Notes under the pieces: model-generated | Seen by the model: the letters and a program-made list of their open reading frames with translations, nothing else | Told to the model about the DNA's origin: nothing | The model's database searches: none | Source: Dipteris shenzhenensis | Lineage: Eukaryota > Polypodiophyta > Polypodiopsida > Gleicheniales | DNA length: 64,000 nucleotides | Reading direction: 5' to 3' (one strand) | NCBI GenBank assembly: GCA_047967505.1 | Contig: CM106539.1 | In this document: positions 33,956 through 43,529 of the stretch, piece by piece | How positions within the stretch are numbered: position 1 is the first letter of the stretch | How the letters are laid out: each line of letters opens with the position of its first letter | Made by a program: the position numbers and the translations under genes

Positions 33956-34991
33956 TTTCCTGAGGAGTTAGCCTCACTGTAAGCTGATGTACTATGCCCT
34001 TGTCTTTCAAAAAAGCATCAAAATCTATAGACAAATACTCCCCTCCTCTATCTGTGCATAATGTCTGTATCTTGAGTCTGGATTTATTCTCAACCATGGC
34101 TGCAAAGTGTTTGAAAACCATAAACACTTCTGATTTGCGTTTCATCCCATAAACCCAAGTGTAGTTGGAGTAGTCATCTATAAAAGTGACAAAGTAAAGA
34201 TGACCACCCAATGATGGAGTCCTCATGGGACCACAGACATCACTATGGATAAGCTGTAATTTTCGAACAGCTTTTACTGATCCATCCTTCTTAAAAGGAG
34301 ATCTGTGCATTTTACCAAGAATGCACCCTTCACAGGCATGTGGAGGAGGTGTTTCAAGAGGAGGCAATGCATCAACCATGGCATGTTTTTGAAGCGTCAT
34401 CAAGCTGCCATAATGCATGTGTCCATATCTGGCATGCCATAACTCCGCATTCTGCATAGCAGTAGTAGGAGTGGAAACTGCAAGAGCATGTGCTGGTCTT
34501 TTCTCATACATGTCAAGCTGAAAAAGACCACGTAACAAAGTGCCAGACAATCTCAAGGCATAGTCATGCTCTCTATCATGGACTGCACACTTGTCATCTT
34601 CAAAAATGACCTGAAATCCAGCTCTGTTAAGAGTGGACACTGAAAGTAAATTTTTTGTGATACCAGGCACATACAAGACATCAGAAATTTTGAATGTTGA
34701 GCCATCAATGGCTGTAAGTTCAACTTCTCCTGTACCACGCACTGAATAGGAGGAGTTGTTGGCACATGTGACCTTTTTACCAACGGGTGGTGGATGCAGA
34801 GATGTGAAAAGACACTTCCTGGAAGTGATATGCTTTGAGGCACCGTTGTCAAAATACCATGTATTTTGTGTCTCGTTGACACTGAAAGCTGATGCATCCT
34901 TGGAAGAATCATAACTGCATGTCAGAAAAGCATAAGAGTCATTACAAGTGGCTGTACTATCCGGAGCAGCAACTGAGAGTCTGAAATGCAC
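33945..34991 (-). pseudogene. Copia-I protease and integrase
   Basis: A 348-codon frame. Protease: NTWYFDNGASKHITS, where the usual DSG reads DNG. Pre-integrase: VLYVPGITKNLLSVS, LWHARYGHMHYGSLMTLQKH and CEGCILGKMHRSPF, which give the His/Cys zinc ligands. Integrase core: LIHSDVCGPMRTPSLGG, FVTFIDDYSNYTWVY and TDRGGEYLS. The frame stops at RLTPQENGN. There a deletion of roughly 300 bp fuses it, through an AAAATGGCA junction, to the integrase tail in another frame. The deletion removes the catalytic Glu, so the integrase cannot work. Confidence 0.88.
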
Positions 34992-36009
34992 GACAAGAAG
35001 GCATAGTCATGCTCCACAAAGTTGGCTGTAGCTTGCTCATTGTCAGATGCATGAGGAGCTGAATCTGAAACAGCCATACCGGAGCTGTTTTTCTTTTCTT
35101 TTGCAAGCCTTGTCTTGCATTCTCCAATGTAGTGACCTGGCTTTTTGCAATAATGACATATTCCCTTCTTCTTGGGTTTACCTGCATCACCCTTAGCCTT
35201 TTGAGAAGGCTGTCCTGAATCACTGGAAGGCTGATTTGCTGAAGTCTTTGCCTGTCCCTTTACTTTAGGCTTGAATTTTAAAAGCATGGCATGTTCACCT
35301 GCGCGTGAAGCCATGTTCTTCCTGGTCTGCTCTTCTTGCAGCAGAAGTCCTATCAACTCGTGAAAATTGAGAGGACTTGCACCCCCCCTCAACGACAAAT
35401 TCAGCGAGGTATGAAAGCTGAGATAAGACTCAGGATGAGAATTCAGAGTAGTGGTAATCATCTTTGAATCAGTAATGATCTCATCAATATTCAGCAATTG
35501 CTCTCGTGAATCCTGTAGCTTTGTGAGGTGCACTGACATGGAGTCACCCTCTTCCATATGTGTATGAGACAATTCTCTTTTCAAAAAAGACACCCTGGCA
35601 TCATTCCGAGCTGTATACATGCTCTCCAAAATATCCCATGCTGCCTTTGAGGTCTTACACGACCGGATATGCGGAATGATGAATCTTTTCACTGAAAGAG
35701 AAATACACGACAAAGCTAAAGCATCACGTGAATCCCATCTCTTCTGCTCTGGAGTGGTAGGTATAAGTGCACCAATAACTTGTGCTGCAGCTGTACCCTG
35801 TGCACGACCTCTGCCTCCTCCTTGTTGGGGAGGGGTATTAGGTGCCACATTTGCTGGCCGGAACCGTCCCCATTTACATAGTCCCACAAATTACAGGAAA
35901 TCAGAATATTGCGTACCATAAAACTCCAGAGGGAGTAGTTGGTACCATCCAGTTTATCCTCTTGTGAGAGACCACTGAACTGGAAATCATTCTGATTTTG
36001 CTGGGCCAT
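34922..36009 (-). pseudogene. Copia-I gag (capsid and zinc knuckle)
   Basis: ATG at 36009 begins MAQQNQNDFQFSGLSQEDKL, then DGTNYSLWSFMVRNI, a copia gag N-terminus. A frameshift near 35865 moves the frame to 34922-35887: RWDSRDALALSCISLSVKRF, CKTSKAAWDILESMY, LHTHMEEGDSMS-type blocks and LLLQEEQTRKN (the UBN2/Retrotran_gag layout). It ends with the knuckle CHYCKKPGHYIGEC (C-x2-C-x4-H-x4-C). Gag forms the particle and packages RNA. A second shift near 34985 leads into protease, so the polyprotein is broken twice. Confidence 0.85.
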
Positions 36010-37119
36010 GTCTGAGAAAGAAAATACAGCAAATGCAAATCTGAATTCCCTTGCTGGGAATGGAGTGCACAAATTGCAAAAAATACAGCCAAACACTCGC
36101 TAAAAATGCGACTCAAATTTCAGTAATGTCTCTGTCAAAAATCTGCCAGAGCAGCCAATCTCTCCCAAAACCTGCCAAAAGTGCTTCAAAACACTCACAG
36201 AAAGGCAGTGTGAACTGAAACCTGCAAAATTGCTTTCCCAACACAAAAGCCCCAATTTGTGGCTTTAAATTGCAACCAGAAAGGGGCAAATGGTCTAAAA
36301 GCCCCAAATGTTGCACAAATTGCTCTCTGCCTGCAAAAGCCCCAAATTTCACTGCAAAATTGTAGTGTAATTGCAAAAGCCCCAAATGTTGAGGTGAAAT
36401 TGAGTTGAAATTGGGGCGAATCCACGAAAAGCTCCAAATTTTGCAAAATGCCCAATTCAAGGAATATGCTCAAATCTGCCCAAAAATCTGCTCTGCCAAA
36501 CAATGGCTCCCTAGAAAATGTACCTGCAAAGAAAATAACCTGCACAGAGAGTTTTCTCCAGCACAACACCTGCAAACAAAGCAGTCCCGTACTAGTTGTA
36601 CGGACTGCTGCAGGGAGATGTGTACGACACAGAACATGACCTGCGCAGCTGGCAAGTGTACGGTCGCCATACGACATAGTAGTACGATCACCGTACGTTG
36701 TACGATGTATGAATGTTGCTTGCAGGTACGAAAGTTTGTATGCTGTACGAACTGCCTGCAGTGTGTGTACGTGAACAGTACGAAACAAGCGCTGCAGTTG
36801 TACATGAGCGACGAGATGTACGACTGACGGTACGGGCGCTGTACGATACGAGGGTTGTACAGTCTGGCGATGACGAACTGTACGGAATGTACATGCAGAG
36901 TGTGTGCCTGTGTACGGAATATACGGAACATGCGCTGCATCAGGTACGAACGACATGCAGATGGCGTAGGGCGGCTGGGCCTGGTACGGACGTACGGAAC
37001 AACCAACGATGGCTGTACGAAATGGTACGAAAGCTGTACGGGCTGGAGCAGAGGCTTGGGCAGGTGACTTGCAGGAGGCGCTTGGGCAAGGAGCTGGGAG
37101 TAGGTCCGAGAAGGAACAT
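36010..37119 (-). other. Copia-I 5' leader with GTACG array and GGGGCTTTT repeats
   Basis: Untranslated leader between primer site and gag. 36590-37060 contains about 20 copies of GTACG by eye, far above chance. 36245-36440 contains five copies of AAAAGC(C/T)CCAA (coding strand TTGGGGCTTTT). Because TACG words create few stops, two long frames (338 and 228 codons) stay open on the element's sense strand. They show no known domain and are probably compositional. Confidence 0.7.
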
Positions 37120-37132
37120 TGCTCTGATACCA
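37120..37132 (-). promoter_or_regulatory. Copia-I tRNA primer-binding site
   Basis: Minus-strand TGGTATCAGAGCA two bases after the 5' LTR end, complementary to initiator Met-tRNA. Confidence 0.9.
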
Positions 37133-37134
37133 AA

Positions 37135-37378
37135 TGTGAGAATAGGGAGAGAGCAAAGTGTGAGAGTAGGAGCAGGAGAGAGAGAGAGAGAGCTGAACAC
37201 GATAGTTGCAATAGATGAGTGTGTTACAACTGAATAGAGTGATAGGTTTTGTCTAAGTGACAAAACCTTATCCTTCACTAACCGTAGTTAGTGAACTAAC
37301 TGTGGTTAGGGGGAAAAACCTCCAACCTACTTATTATATTACATTGGTCACTGCTAAATTATAACAATAATTCTAACA
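37135..37378 (-). repeat. Copia-I 5' LTR
   Basis: 244 bp, same ends as 31642-31906. It lacks 21 bp that are present in the 3' LTR and in the related LTR at 30.66 kb, so this is a deletion after insertion. Confidence 0.9.
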
Positions 37379-37383
37379 TATAA

Positions 37384-37700
37384 TGTATGGCATAATCGTC
37401 AAACTAGTTATCAAGCAAAACCTTGTACCAATGAACATGAATATCTAAGTCAATATGGTACCAGTTGCGCATCGCTCTACAAGAGAAGGCTTCTAAACTA
37501 CAGAGATGGAGATGGCCGTGCCCCGTCTTCTGAGAAATCAGCTAGGACATCTTCTGACACGGGTCGGTAATCAATCATTCCACTAAACTGTTGAAAAATT
37601 TAGCTCCATCGAACTTAGCGGTCAAACCACTGGGTGGTTGGCGTAGTTTGAAGCCATTTCAATGCTTGATGATCTATACGAACAGAGAAATCATGTCCAT
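37384..37700 (-). pseudogene. Gypsy-2 RNase H remnant, right of Copia-I
   Basis: Minus frame reads QYGHDFSVRIDHQALKWLQT, then a W-F-R box and DYRPVSEDVLADFS. The gypsy RNase H motifs are V.TDH.AL and ADALSR; here the latter is decayed to ADFSE. It joins the integrase remnant at 31641 once Copia-I and one TATAA copy are removed. A near-identical sequence is found in gypsy-3 at 46673-46990. Cut at about 37701 by an LTR in the plus orientation. Confidence 0.8.
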
Positions 37701-37703
37701 ACT

Positions 37704-38062
37704 GCTTGAAATGTCACTGCCCCACTTGTAAGCCCCCAATTGGAGGGGACAAGGGGGCAGGAGACTATAGGGGGAAAAAGGGCTAAGAGTACCTGGCTAA
37801 GTGGAGGATTGCGCCAGCACCCTGCGTGGAGGATTGCACCAGCACCATACGGGGACATATGCAGCAGTACCAATATGGGGTCTTATATAGGCTAGGAGGC
37901 TGGCCCAGAAACCGACCAAGGGGCGGCCATTTAGACACCTTCATAGGTCGGTACAGTTGGCTGCAGCTGACTGGCCTAGTCGGCCACAGCGCACAGGGAA
38001 AGGAGTAGACTCAGGAGTGCAAAATGCAAAAATGCAGAATGGCAGTACTAAGTCCTGAGTAC
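37704..38062 (+). repeat. LTR fragment interrupted by Copia-II
   Basis: Begins TGCTTGAAATGTCACTGCCC, similar in layout to the TGTTGGAAAGGTCAC LTR family ('cttgtaagcccccaa'). Contains 'gtcttatatagg' (TATA-like) and 'gaaaccgaccaaggggcg', which matches the LTR at 46041-46417. The TG start breaks gypsy-2 RNase H, whose sequence continues past that point in gypsy-3. Confidence 0.6.
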
Positions 38063-38412
38063 TGTTGAGATATCGAGCTCCACTCGCGATATGCCAGGGT
38101 GACTTGTGCATTTATGTCACCGACTTCTTAGCTGGAGATGCGGTTGGTACACCGCCCATGAATAATAGCTGGATGACAGCTATCCTTATCTACACTAGTT
38201 CGTGGCTCAGTTAGTATGCCACCTTAGTTAGTTGAGTTTGGTTTGAGACCCACATATAGGGTTCTTCTATTTCCTTGTACTAGAGTTCTTTTGGCTTACA
38301 CAACTAAGAAGAGGAAAACTGTTTTCAGCCTCCACCTTTGTGTGTATTCCCCCATTGTGTATGTGAGAAAGCCGCAAGTGAGACTCCTTCCCTCTCTCCC
38401 ACTATCTTCACA
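38063..38412 (+). repeat. Copia-II 5' LTR
   Basis: 350 bp, TGTTGAGATATCGAG to ..ATCTTCACA. It would supply the element's promoter. Confidence 0.93.
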
Positions 38413-38428
38413 TGGTATCAGAGCCTTG
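38413..38428 (+). promoter_or_regulatory. Copia-II tRNA primer-binding site
   Basis: TGGTATCAGAGCCTTG directly after the LTR; matches initiator Met-tRNA. Confidence 0.92.
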
Positions 38429-38910
38429 TTCGTGGTAAGGAGCTCAAGAAAGCAAGCCAAGTTCGTGGTGTCCTGGTAAGAGGACCAGTGTTGCTTTCCT
38501 ATTTCGAGTTTGGGAGCAAATCTCTGCAGGTAGCACAGCCAGAAGTGCAGGAGTGCACTGTTTCAGATTGAGACGCCCTTCGCGGTGTGGCGAGAGCGCA
38601 GTATTCTGATTTGAGGCCGTTTCGGGGCCCGTTTTGAAGGCGGAAGTTCTTCGCAGGCACTTAGAAAAAGGCCCTGTTTTTTGCTGTGCGACCACTGTTC
38701 TGCGGGTCGATGAAAAGTTGCCTTGCATCGTATGCCTGTGTGCAGAGATATTGGGAGTTGCAGATTCATGCCTATTGCCTATTGATGCAAAATCGTCACT
38801 AGGAAGTGACTGTGTGGTGAAATACCACTTTCGTCAGTTTTGCAGATCTGCCCGTGTGAGGCAAAAAGCCGTGTTTTTTGCAGTGACAGAATATTTTGCA
38901 GTGTTCTGTA

Positions 38911-39639
38911 ATGGCATCTGATTCTCTTTCACAGATTGTCACTGAAAAGCTTGACAAGAACAACTTCCAGGCATGGAAGTTTAGAATGACGAATTTCTTG
39001 ATGGGAAAAGGCTATTGGGAATTAATTACAGGAAATGAAGAAGAACCTGTTCTTCCTAATGTTCCCAGTCAACAGGAAATGCAGGCATTCAAAGGATGGC
39101 ATGAGAGAGCCAGGAAAGTTATGTACTGGCTGTCTATCAGTATTTCGGACTCCATGATTGTGCATATTCAGGATGCAAATACGCCAAAGGAGGCATGGGA
39201 TACTTTGGCAAAAATGTATAGCACAAATACGCAAGCTAGGAAAATGCAACTCAAACAGGAGTTGCACAATGTGCAGAGAGAAAATTTGAGCATAAATGAC
39301 TACCACATGAAAGTGAAGAAAATTGCAGATGCACTTGCTTCCATTGGGTCGCCAATGGATGATGATGATTTGGTTTCTGTGACCTTGAATGGTCTAGGAA
39401 AGGATTATGCACAGTTCCGAACATCCATTGCCGTTCGTGAAAAATTTCTTGATTTTGAGGAGCTGATTGCTCTTCTAATTTCTGAAGAGCAGAGAAATGG
39501 TGGTGCATCTTCTTCAGCAGGAACTTCAAAAGAAACTGTCTTCTACTCAAATGCTGGCAGAGGTAGAGGCAAAGGTAGAGGAGGCCGATCTGCAGCCCGT
39601 GGTACAAATCAGAATATGCAGCAAATGCAAGAAAACTAG
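38911..39639 (+). pseudogene. Copia-II gag N-terminal part
   Basis: ATG at 38911 gives MASDSLSQIVTEKLDKNNFQ, then AWKFRMTNFLMGKGYWELI, the start typical of Tork-like copia gag. It continues SISDSMIVHIQDANTPKEAW, MQLKQELHNVQRENLSINDY and LGKDYAQFRTSIAVREK. An arginine/glycine-rich tail (GRGRGKGRGGRSAARG) follows. It is open for 242 codons to a TAG at 39637-39639. The same frame then continues unchanged through the knuckle and protease, so the stop is a single nonsense change in gag. The capsid domain is otherwise intact. Confidence 0.88.
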
Positions 39640-40821
39640 TCCTATGCAGGAGGACGTGGTAACTCTAGAGGCAGGGGGAGCCAAAGAGGCCGTGGTGGAT
39701 GGCAGAGAAGCCAAAATGCAAACAGCAATGTTGAATGCTACTATTGTGGCAAAATGGGTCATATGGCTAAGGACTGCTACAAAAAGCAGAATGACATTAT
39801 GAATGAAAAATTGCAGCAAGGCAATTATGCATCTTCTAGCAGGCAGGGTGATGACAGAAATGAGCATCTATTTATGGTGCAGCATATGACCAATTCTGTG
39901 ACAAGTGCAGAAGAACAAAATGATGTGTGGTATGTTGACTCAGGTGCGTCAAACCACATGACAGGTCATGCAGAATGGATGCAAAATGCAAGGAAGATGG
40001 AAAAGCCAGGATTTGTGGAGACTGGTGATGATACTGCACATCCTATTGTGCAGATTGGCAAAATCCCTTTGTCTATGCAGGATGGGAAAAAGAAATACTT
40101 GTCTGATGTATTTCATGTCCCGAACATCACCAAGAACCTGGTTTCTGTTGGTCAGATGGTTGAGCAGGGCTTGCAGGTCAGATTTAATCCTCATGGATGC
40201 TTTGTTGAGGATATGAAAAATAATGGTCGCTTGATAGCAAAAGGAAAGAAGAAGGGCAAGATGTTTACGTTGGATGCAAACATGCCTGAATTGAGTGCAG
40301 CAATGTTTGCACATGGGACCGGTGTAGTTGCAGATATTGATATCTGGCACAAACGCATTGGTCATGTTAATATACAACGACTTAAATCAATGCAAGCCCA
40401 AAATATTGTTGCAGGATTGCCTAAATTCAAGGTTGCAGAAATGCACAAGGTTTGTGAAGCTTGTCAATTTGGGAAACAGGTAAGGAAACCTTTTCCTAGG
40501 CATGTTCAAGAGATGAAAAAGCCATTGGAATTAATCCACTCTGATGTGTGGACTACAAAAGCTGCATCTATTGGAGGCTGTCACTATTTTGTCACATTTA
40601 TTGATGACTTCAGCAGAAAACTGTGGGTGTATTTTATGAAAAAGAAAAGTGAAGTGTTTGGGCACTTCAAAGCTTTCAAAGCTATGGTTGAAAAAGAAAC
40701 AGGCCTGCAAATAAAATGCCTAAGGTCAGATGGAGGGGGAGAGTACCTCTCAAATGAGTTTGCAAGGTTCTTGCAGAAAGAAAAAACAGGCATATTGGAG
40801 AGGTATCTCGGGCTATGCTAA
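39640..40821 (+). pseudogene. Copia-II zinc knuckle, protease, integrase N-part
   Basis: In frame with gag. Knuckle CYYCGKMGHMAKDC (39736-39777), protease VWYVDSGASNHMTGH with intact DSG, pre-integrase HVPNITKNLVSVGQM, IWHKRIGHVNIQRL and CEACQFGKQVRKPF, integrase LIHSDVWTTKAASIGG, FVTFIDDFSRKLWVY and LRSDGGGEYLS. After EFARFLQKEK about 60 bp are missing, including the segment with the catalytic Glu. The text rejoins at an RHIGEVSRAMLNE-like frame and shifts. Protease may be competent; integrase is not. Confidence 0.88.
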
Positions 40822-42062
40822 ATGAATTTATCTACCAGATTATTATTGGGCTGAAGCAGTTGCTACAGCAGTCTATATAATGAACAGGACTCCCACTGCA
40901 GCAATACATGGCATGACACCAGAGGAGATGTATACTGGCAGAAAACCAGATATTTCTCATTTGAAGATTTTTGGTTGCATTGCCTATGTCCATGTGCCAG
41001 ATGAGTTGAGGTCCAAGTTGGATCCAAAAGCTGAGAAGTGGTCTTTATTGGTTATTCTCTGCAGCAGAAAGGGTATAGATGCTATAACCCTTCTACACGT
41101 AAGTTCACAGTGAGCAGAGATGTTGTTTTTTATGAGATGAGCAGCTGGTATAAACCAGTAAATGTGATGATTGATGTAGATGCACAAAATGGTAATGCTG
41201 CACAGAATGCACAGCAGCAATCACAAAATATCAGTGGACCTGGAGTGTCCTCTACCAGTGGCTCACATACTTCGCCATGGACAGGCAGATTAAGATCAGG
41301 AGAATCCCCTCAAAGCAATGCAGAGAGTGGTACGCAGGTATCACGAAAAGGAAAAGAGAAGGTAGATCAGCCCATGTTTGATGTGAATGCAGGTCACTCT
41401 TGTGTGGATGGTGAATCCAGTGGCTCAGAACAGAGCATTGATGATGAGTTGGGTATTCCTTCTGTTGTTACACCTGGAGTAAGGAAGACCAGGGATGTTT
41501 TGAGAGCACCTGGAAGTGAGCCTATTTCGCGCAGGTCTACCAGGGTCAGGTATCCTGTGGATAGGCTGAAATATGATGGATTTACAGCCATTCACTATGC
41601 CTATATGGTCAAAGTGATACAGGAACCAGAACCCACTTCTTTTGAGCAAGCCATGGGAAATGAAAAATGGGAGAAAGCAATGGATGAAGAAATGGATGCC
41701 TTGGATGCTAATGCTACATGGGAATTGGTGCCTTTGCCTAAAGGCAAGAATGCAATTGGTTGTAAGTGGGTTTATAAGATCAAGCACAATGCAGATGGTT
41801 TTGTGAATAGATACAAGGCAAGATTAGTTGTCAAGGGGTATGCACAGACATATGGCATTGATTATGAAGAAACTTTCAGCCCGGTTGCAAGGATGGCAAC
41901 CGTAAGAGCAGCCATTGCTATGGCTGCATCAAAGGGATGGTCTTTACATCAGATGGATGTAAAGAATGCCTTCTTGCATGGTGATTTGCAAGAAGAGGTC
42001 TTTATGGAGCAGCCAGCAGGTTATGTTCACGCTATTCATCCTGAGTTTGTTTGCAGGGGTTG
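40822..42062 (+). pseudogene. Copia-II integrase tail and RT N-part
   Basis: Frame at 40880 reads MNRTPTAAIHGMTPEEMYTG, then PDISHLKIFGCIAYVHVP. After a shift near 41036 the long frame 41038-42063 gives VFIGYSLQQKGYRCYNPSTR, a Ser/Gly linker, EKWEKAMDEEMDALDANATW, CKWVYKIKHNADG, YGIDYEETFSPVARM and QMDVKNAFLHGDLQEEVFME. It ends FVCRG at a 2-nt insertion. It carries the first catalytic Asp of RT (MDVKNAF). Confidence 0.87.
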
Positions 42063-42449
42063 AAGAAAGCCTTGTATGGCTTGAAGCAAGCACCCAGAGC
42101 ATGGTCTGACAAGATAGGACAATATCTTGTCACTATTGGCTTTCAGATTTCCAAGGCAGATTTCTCACTCTATGTGAGAAAAACAGAGAAAGGGATTATG
42201 CTGCTGGTCATTTATGTTGATGATTTGATCATCACAGGTGATAGTGATGAAGATATCCTTCATGTGAAAATGCTATTGAGGCAGAAGTTTGAGATGAAGG
42301 ATTTGGGAGAGCTGCGTTATTTCTTGGGCATTGAGGTGATTAGATCACCAAGTGGGATACAGCTCTTGCAGAGGCAGTATGGATTGGACATGCTGTCCAA
42401 ATATGGGATGACAGGCTGCCTATTTCAGTTCCTTTGGAGCAGAATGTGA
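42051..42449 (+). pseudogene. Copia-II RT palm
   Basis: Reads LKKALYGLKQAPRAWSDKIG, FSLYVRKTEKG, VIYVDDLIITGDSDED, KFEMKDLGELRYFLGIEVIR and QRQYGLDMLSKYGM. The YVDD box is canonical. A frameshift at about 42420 ends the frame and moves on to the next. Confidence 0.88.
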
Positions 42450-43209
42450 AGCTGAGCGCAGATGCAGGTGAGCTTCTGGAAGACCCTACTATGTATAGAC
42501 GCATAGTAGGAAGTTTGATTTACATGACTATTACCAGGCCAGATTTGAGCTATGCTGTTGGGTTGGTAAGTCAGTTTATGCAGGCTCCAAGGAAACCGCA
42601 TTTGGATGCCGCTAGACGCATACTCAGGTATGTGAAATCCACATTGCAGTATGGACTATTTTATGAGGCTGGGGTTCAGATACAGTTGCATGGATGCACT
42701 GATGCTGATTGGGCTGGTAGCATTTCTGATAGACGATCTACCAGTGGATATGTGTTCTCTTTTGGGAGTGCTGCAGTCACTTGGAGCAGCAAGAAACAGC
42801 CTACAGTTGCCTTGTCGAGCACAGAGGCTGAGTACAGGGGTGCAGCAATGGCTGCATGTGAGGTAGCTTGGTTGCATAAGCTACTCTATGATATGCATCA
42901 GTCTACAGATGGGCCAGTTGTCATTTATTGTGACAACATGAGCAGCATACACTTGGCAAAAACCCAGTCTTTCATGCCAGAACAAAGCACATTGAGGTGC
43001 ATTATCACTATGTGCGGGAGAAGGTTTTACTAGGTCTTATTGATCTAGTTTATGTCAGCACAGAGGATCAGGTAGCTGACATATTCACGAAAGCATTGGG
43101 CGCAGAGAAGCTGTGCAAGTTCAGAGACCTGCTTGGTGTGCAGGATTTGGGATTGAGCTCGAGGGGGAGTGTTGAGATATCGAGCTCCACTCGCGATATG
43201 CTAGGGTGA
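42434..43209 (+). pseudogene. Copia-II RT C-terminus and RNase H
   Basis: Frame 42434-43033 reads MYRRIVGSLIYMTITRPDLS, VSQFMQAPRKPHLDAARRIL, RYVKSTLQYGL, CTDADWAGSISDRRSTSGYV, WSSKKQPTVALSSTEAEYRG and IYCDNMSSIHLAKTQ. A shift near 42985 moves to 42997-43209: HYHYVREKVLLGLIDLVYVS and VADIFTKALGAEKL. All RNase H motifs are present. The tail overlaps the purine tract. Confidence 0.87.
43161..43169 (+). promoter_or_regulatory. Copia-II polypurine tract
   Basis: GAGGGGGAG immediately before the 3' LTR; primer for plus-strand DNA synthesis. Confidence 0.85.
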
Positions 43210-43521
43210 CTGTTGTGCATTTATGTCACCGACTTGTTAGCTGGAGATGCGGTTGGTACACCGCCCACGAATAATAGTTGGATGACAGCTATCCTTATCT
43301 ACACTAGTTCGTGGCTCAGTTAGTATGCCACCTTAGTTAGTTGAGTTTGGTTTGAGACCCACATATAGGGTTCTTCTATTTCCTTGTACTAGAGTTCTTT
43401 TGGCTTACATAACTAAGAAGAGGAAAACTGTTTTCAGCCTCCACCTTTGTGTGTATTCCCCCATTGTGTATGTGAGAAAGCCGCAAGTGAGACTCCTTCC
43501 CTCTCTCCCATTATCTTCACA
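43170..43521 (+). repeat. Copia-II 3' LTR
   Basis: 352 bp, nearly identical to the 5' LTR; followed by the AGTAC duplication. Confidence 0.93.
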
Positions 43522-43529
43522 AGTACAAC

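Larger units (their letters stand above)
31642..37378 (-). mobile_element. Ty1/copia retrotransposon, Copia-I
   Basis: A complete-length element of 5.7 kb. The LTRs are 31642-31906 and 37135-37378, flanked by perfect TATAA duplications (31637-31641 and 37379-37383). Minus-sense order is LTR, primer site TGGTATCAGAGC, about 1.1-kb leader, gag, protease, integrase, RT, RNase H, purine tract GGGGG, LTR. It interrupts a minus-strand gypsy between RNase H and integrase. Frameshifts in gag and at the gag-protease junction, a deletion in integrase and a stop before RNase H inactivate it. Copia-III at 48.7-53.6 kb is a diverged relative. Confidence 0.92.
38063..43521 (+). mobile_element. Ty1/copia retrotransposon, Copia-II
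   Basis: Full-length, 5.46 kb. The LTRs are 38063-38412 and 43170-43521, flanked by perfect AGTAC duplications (38058-38062 and 43522-43526). Order is LTR, primer site TGGTATCAGAGCCTTG, leader, gag, knuckle, protease, integrase, RT, RNase H, purine tract GAGGGGGAG, LTR. By eye the LTRs differ by six substitutions and one 2-bp indel, so insertion is fairly recent. Even so, the polyprotein carries one amber stop, an integrase deletion and several frameshifts. It may have been copied in trans or decayed quickly. Confidence 0.93.

Noticed and set aside
36195-37211. 338-codon ORF upstream of Copia-I gag
   Set aside because: Begins in the LTR and crosses the leader; openness follows from the GTACG composition and no domain is visible. 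Kept only as a compositional finding.
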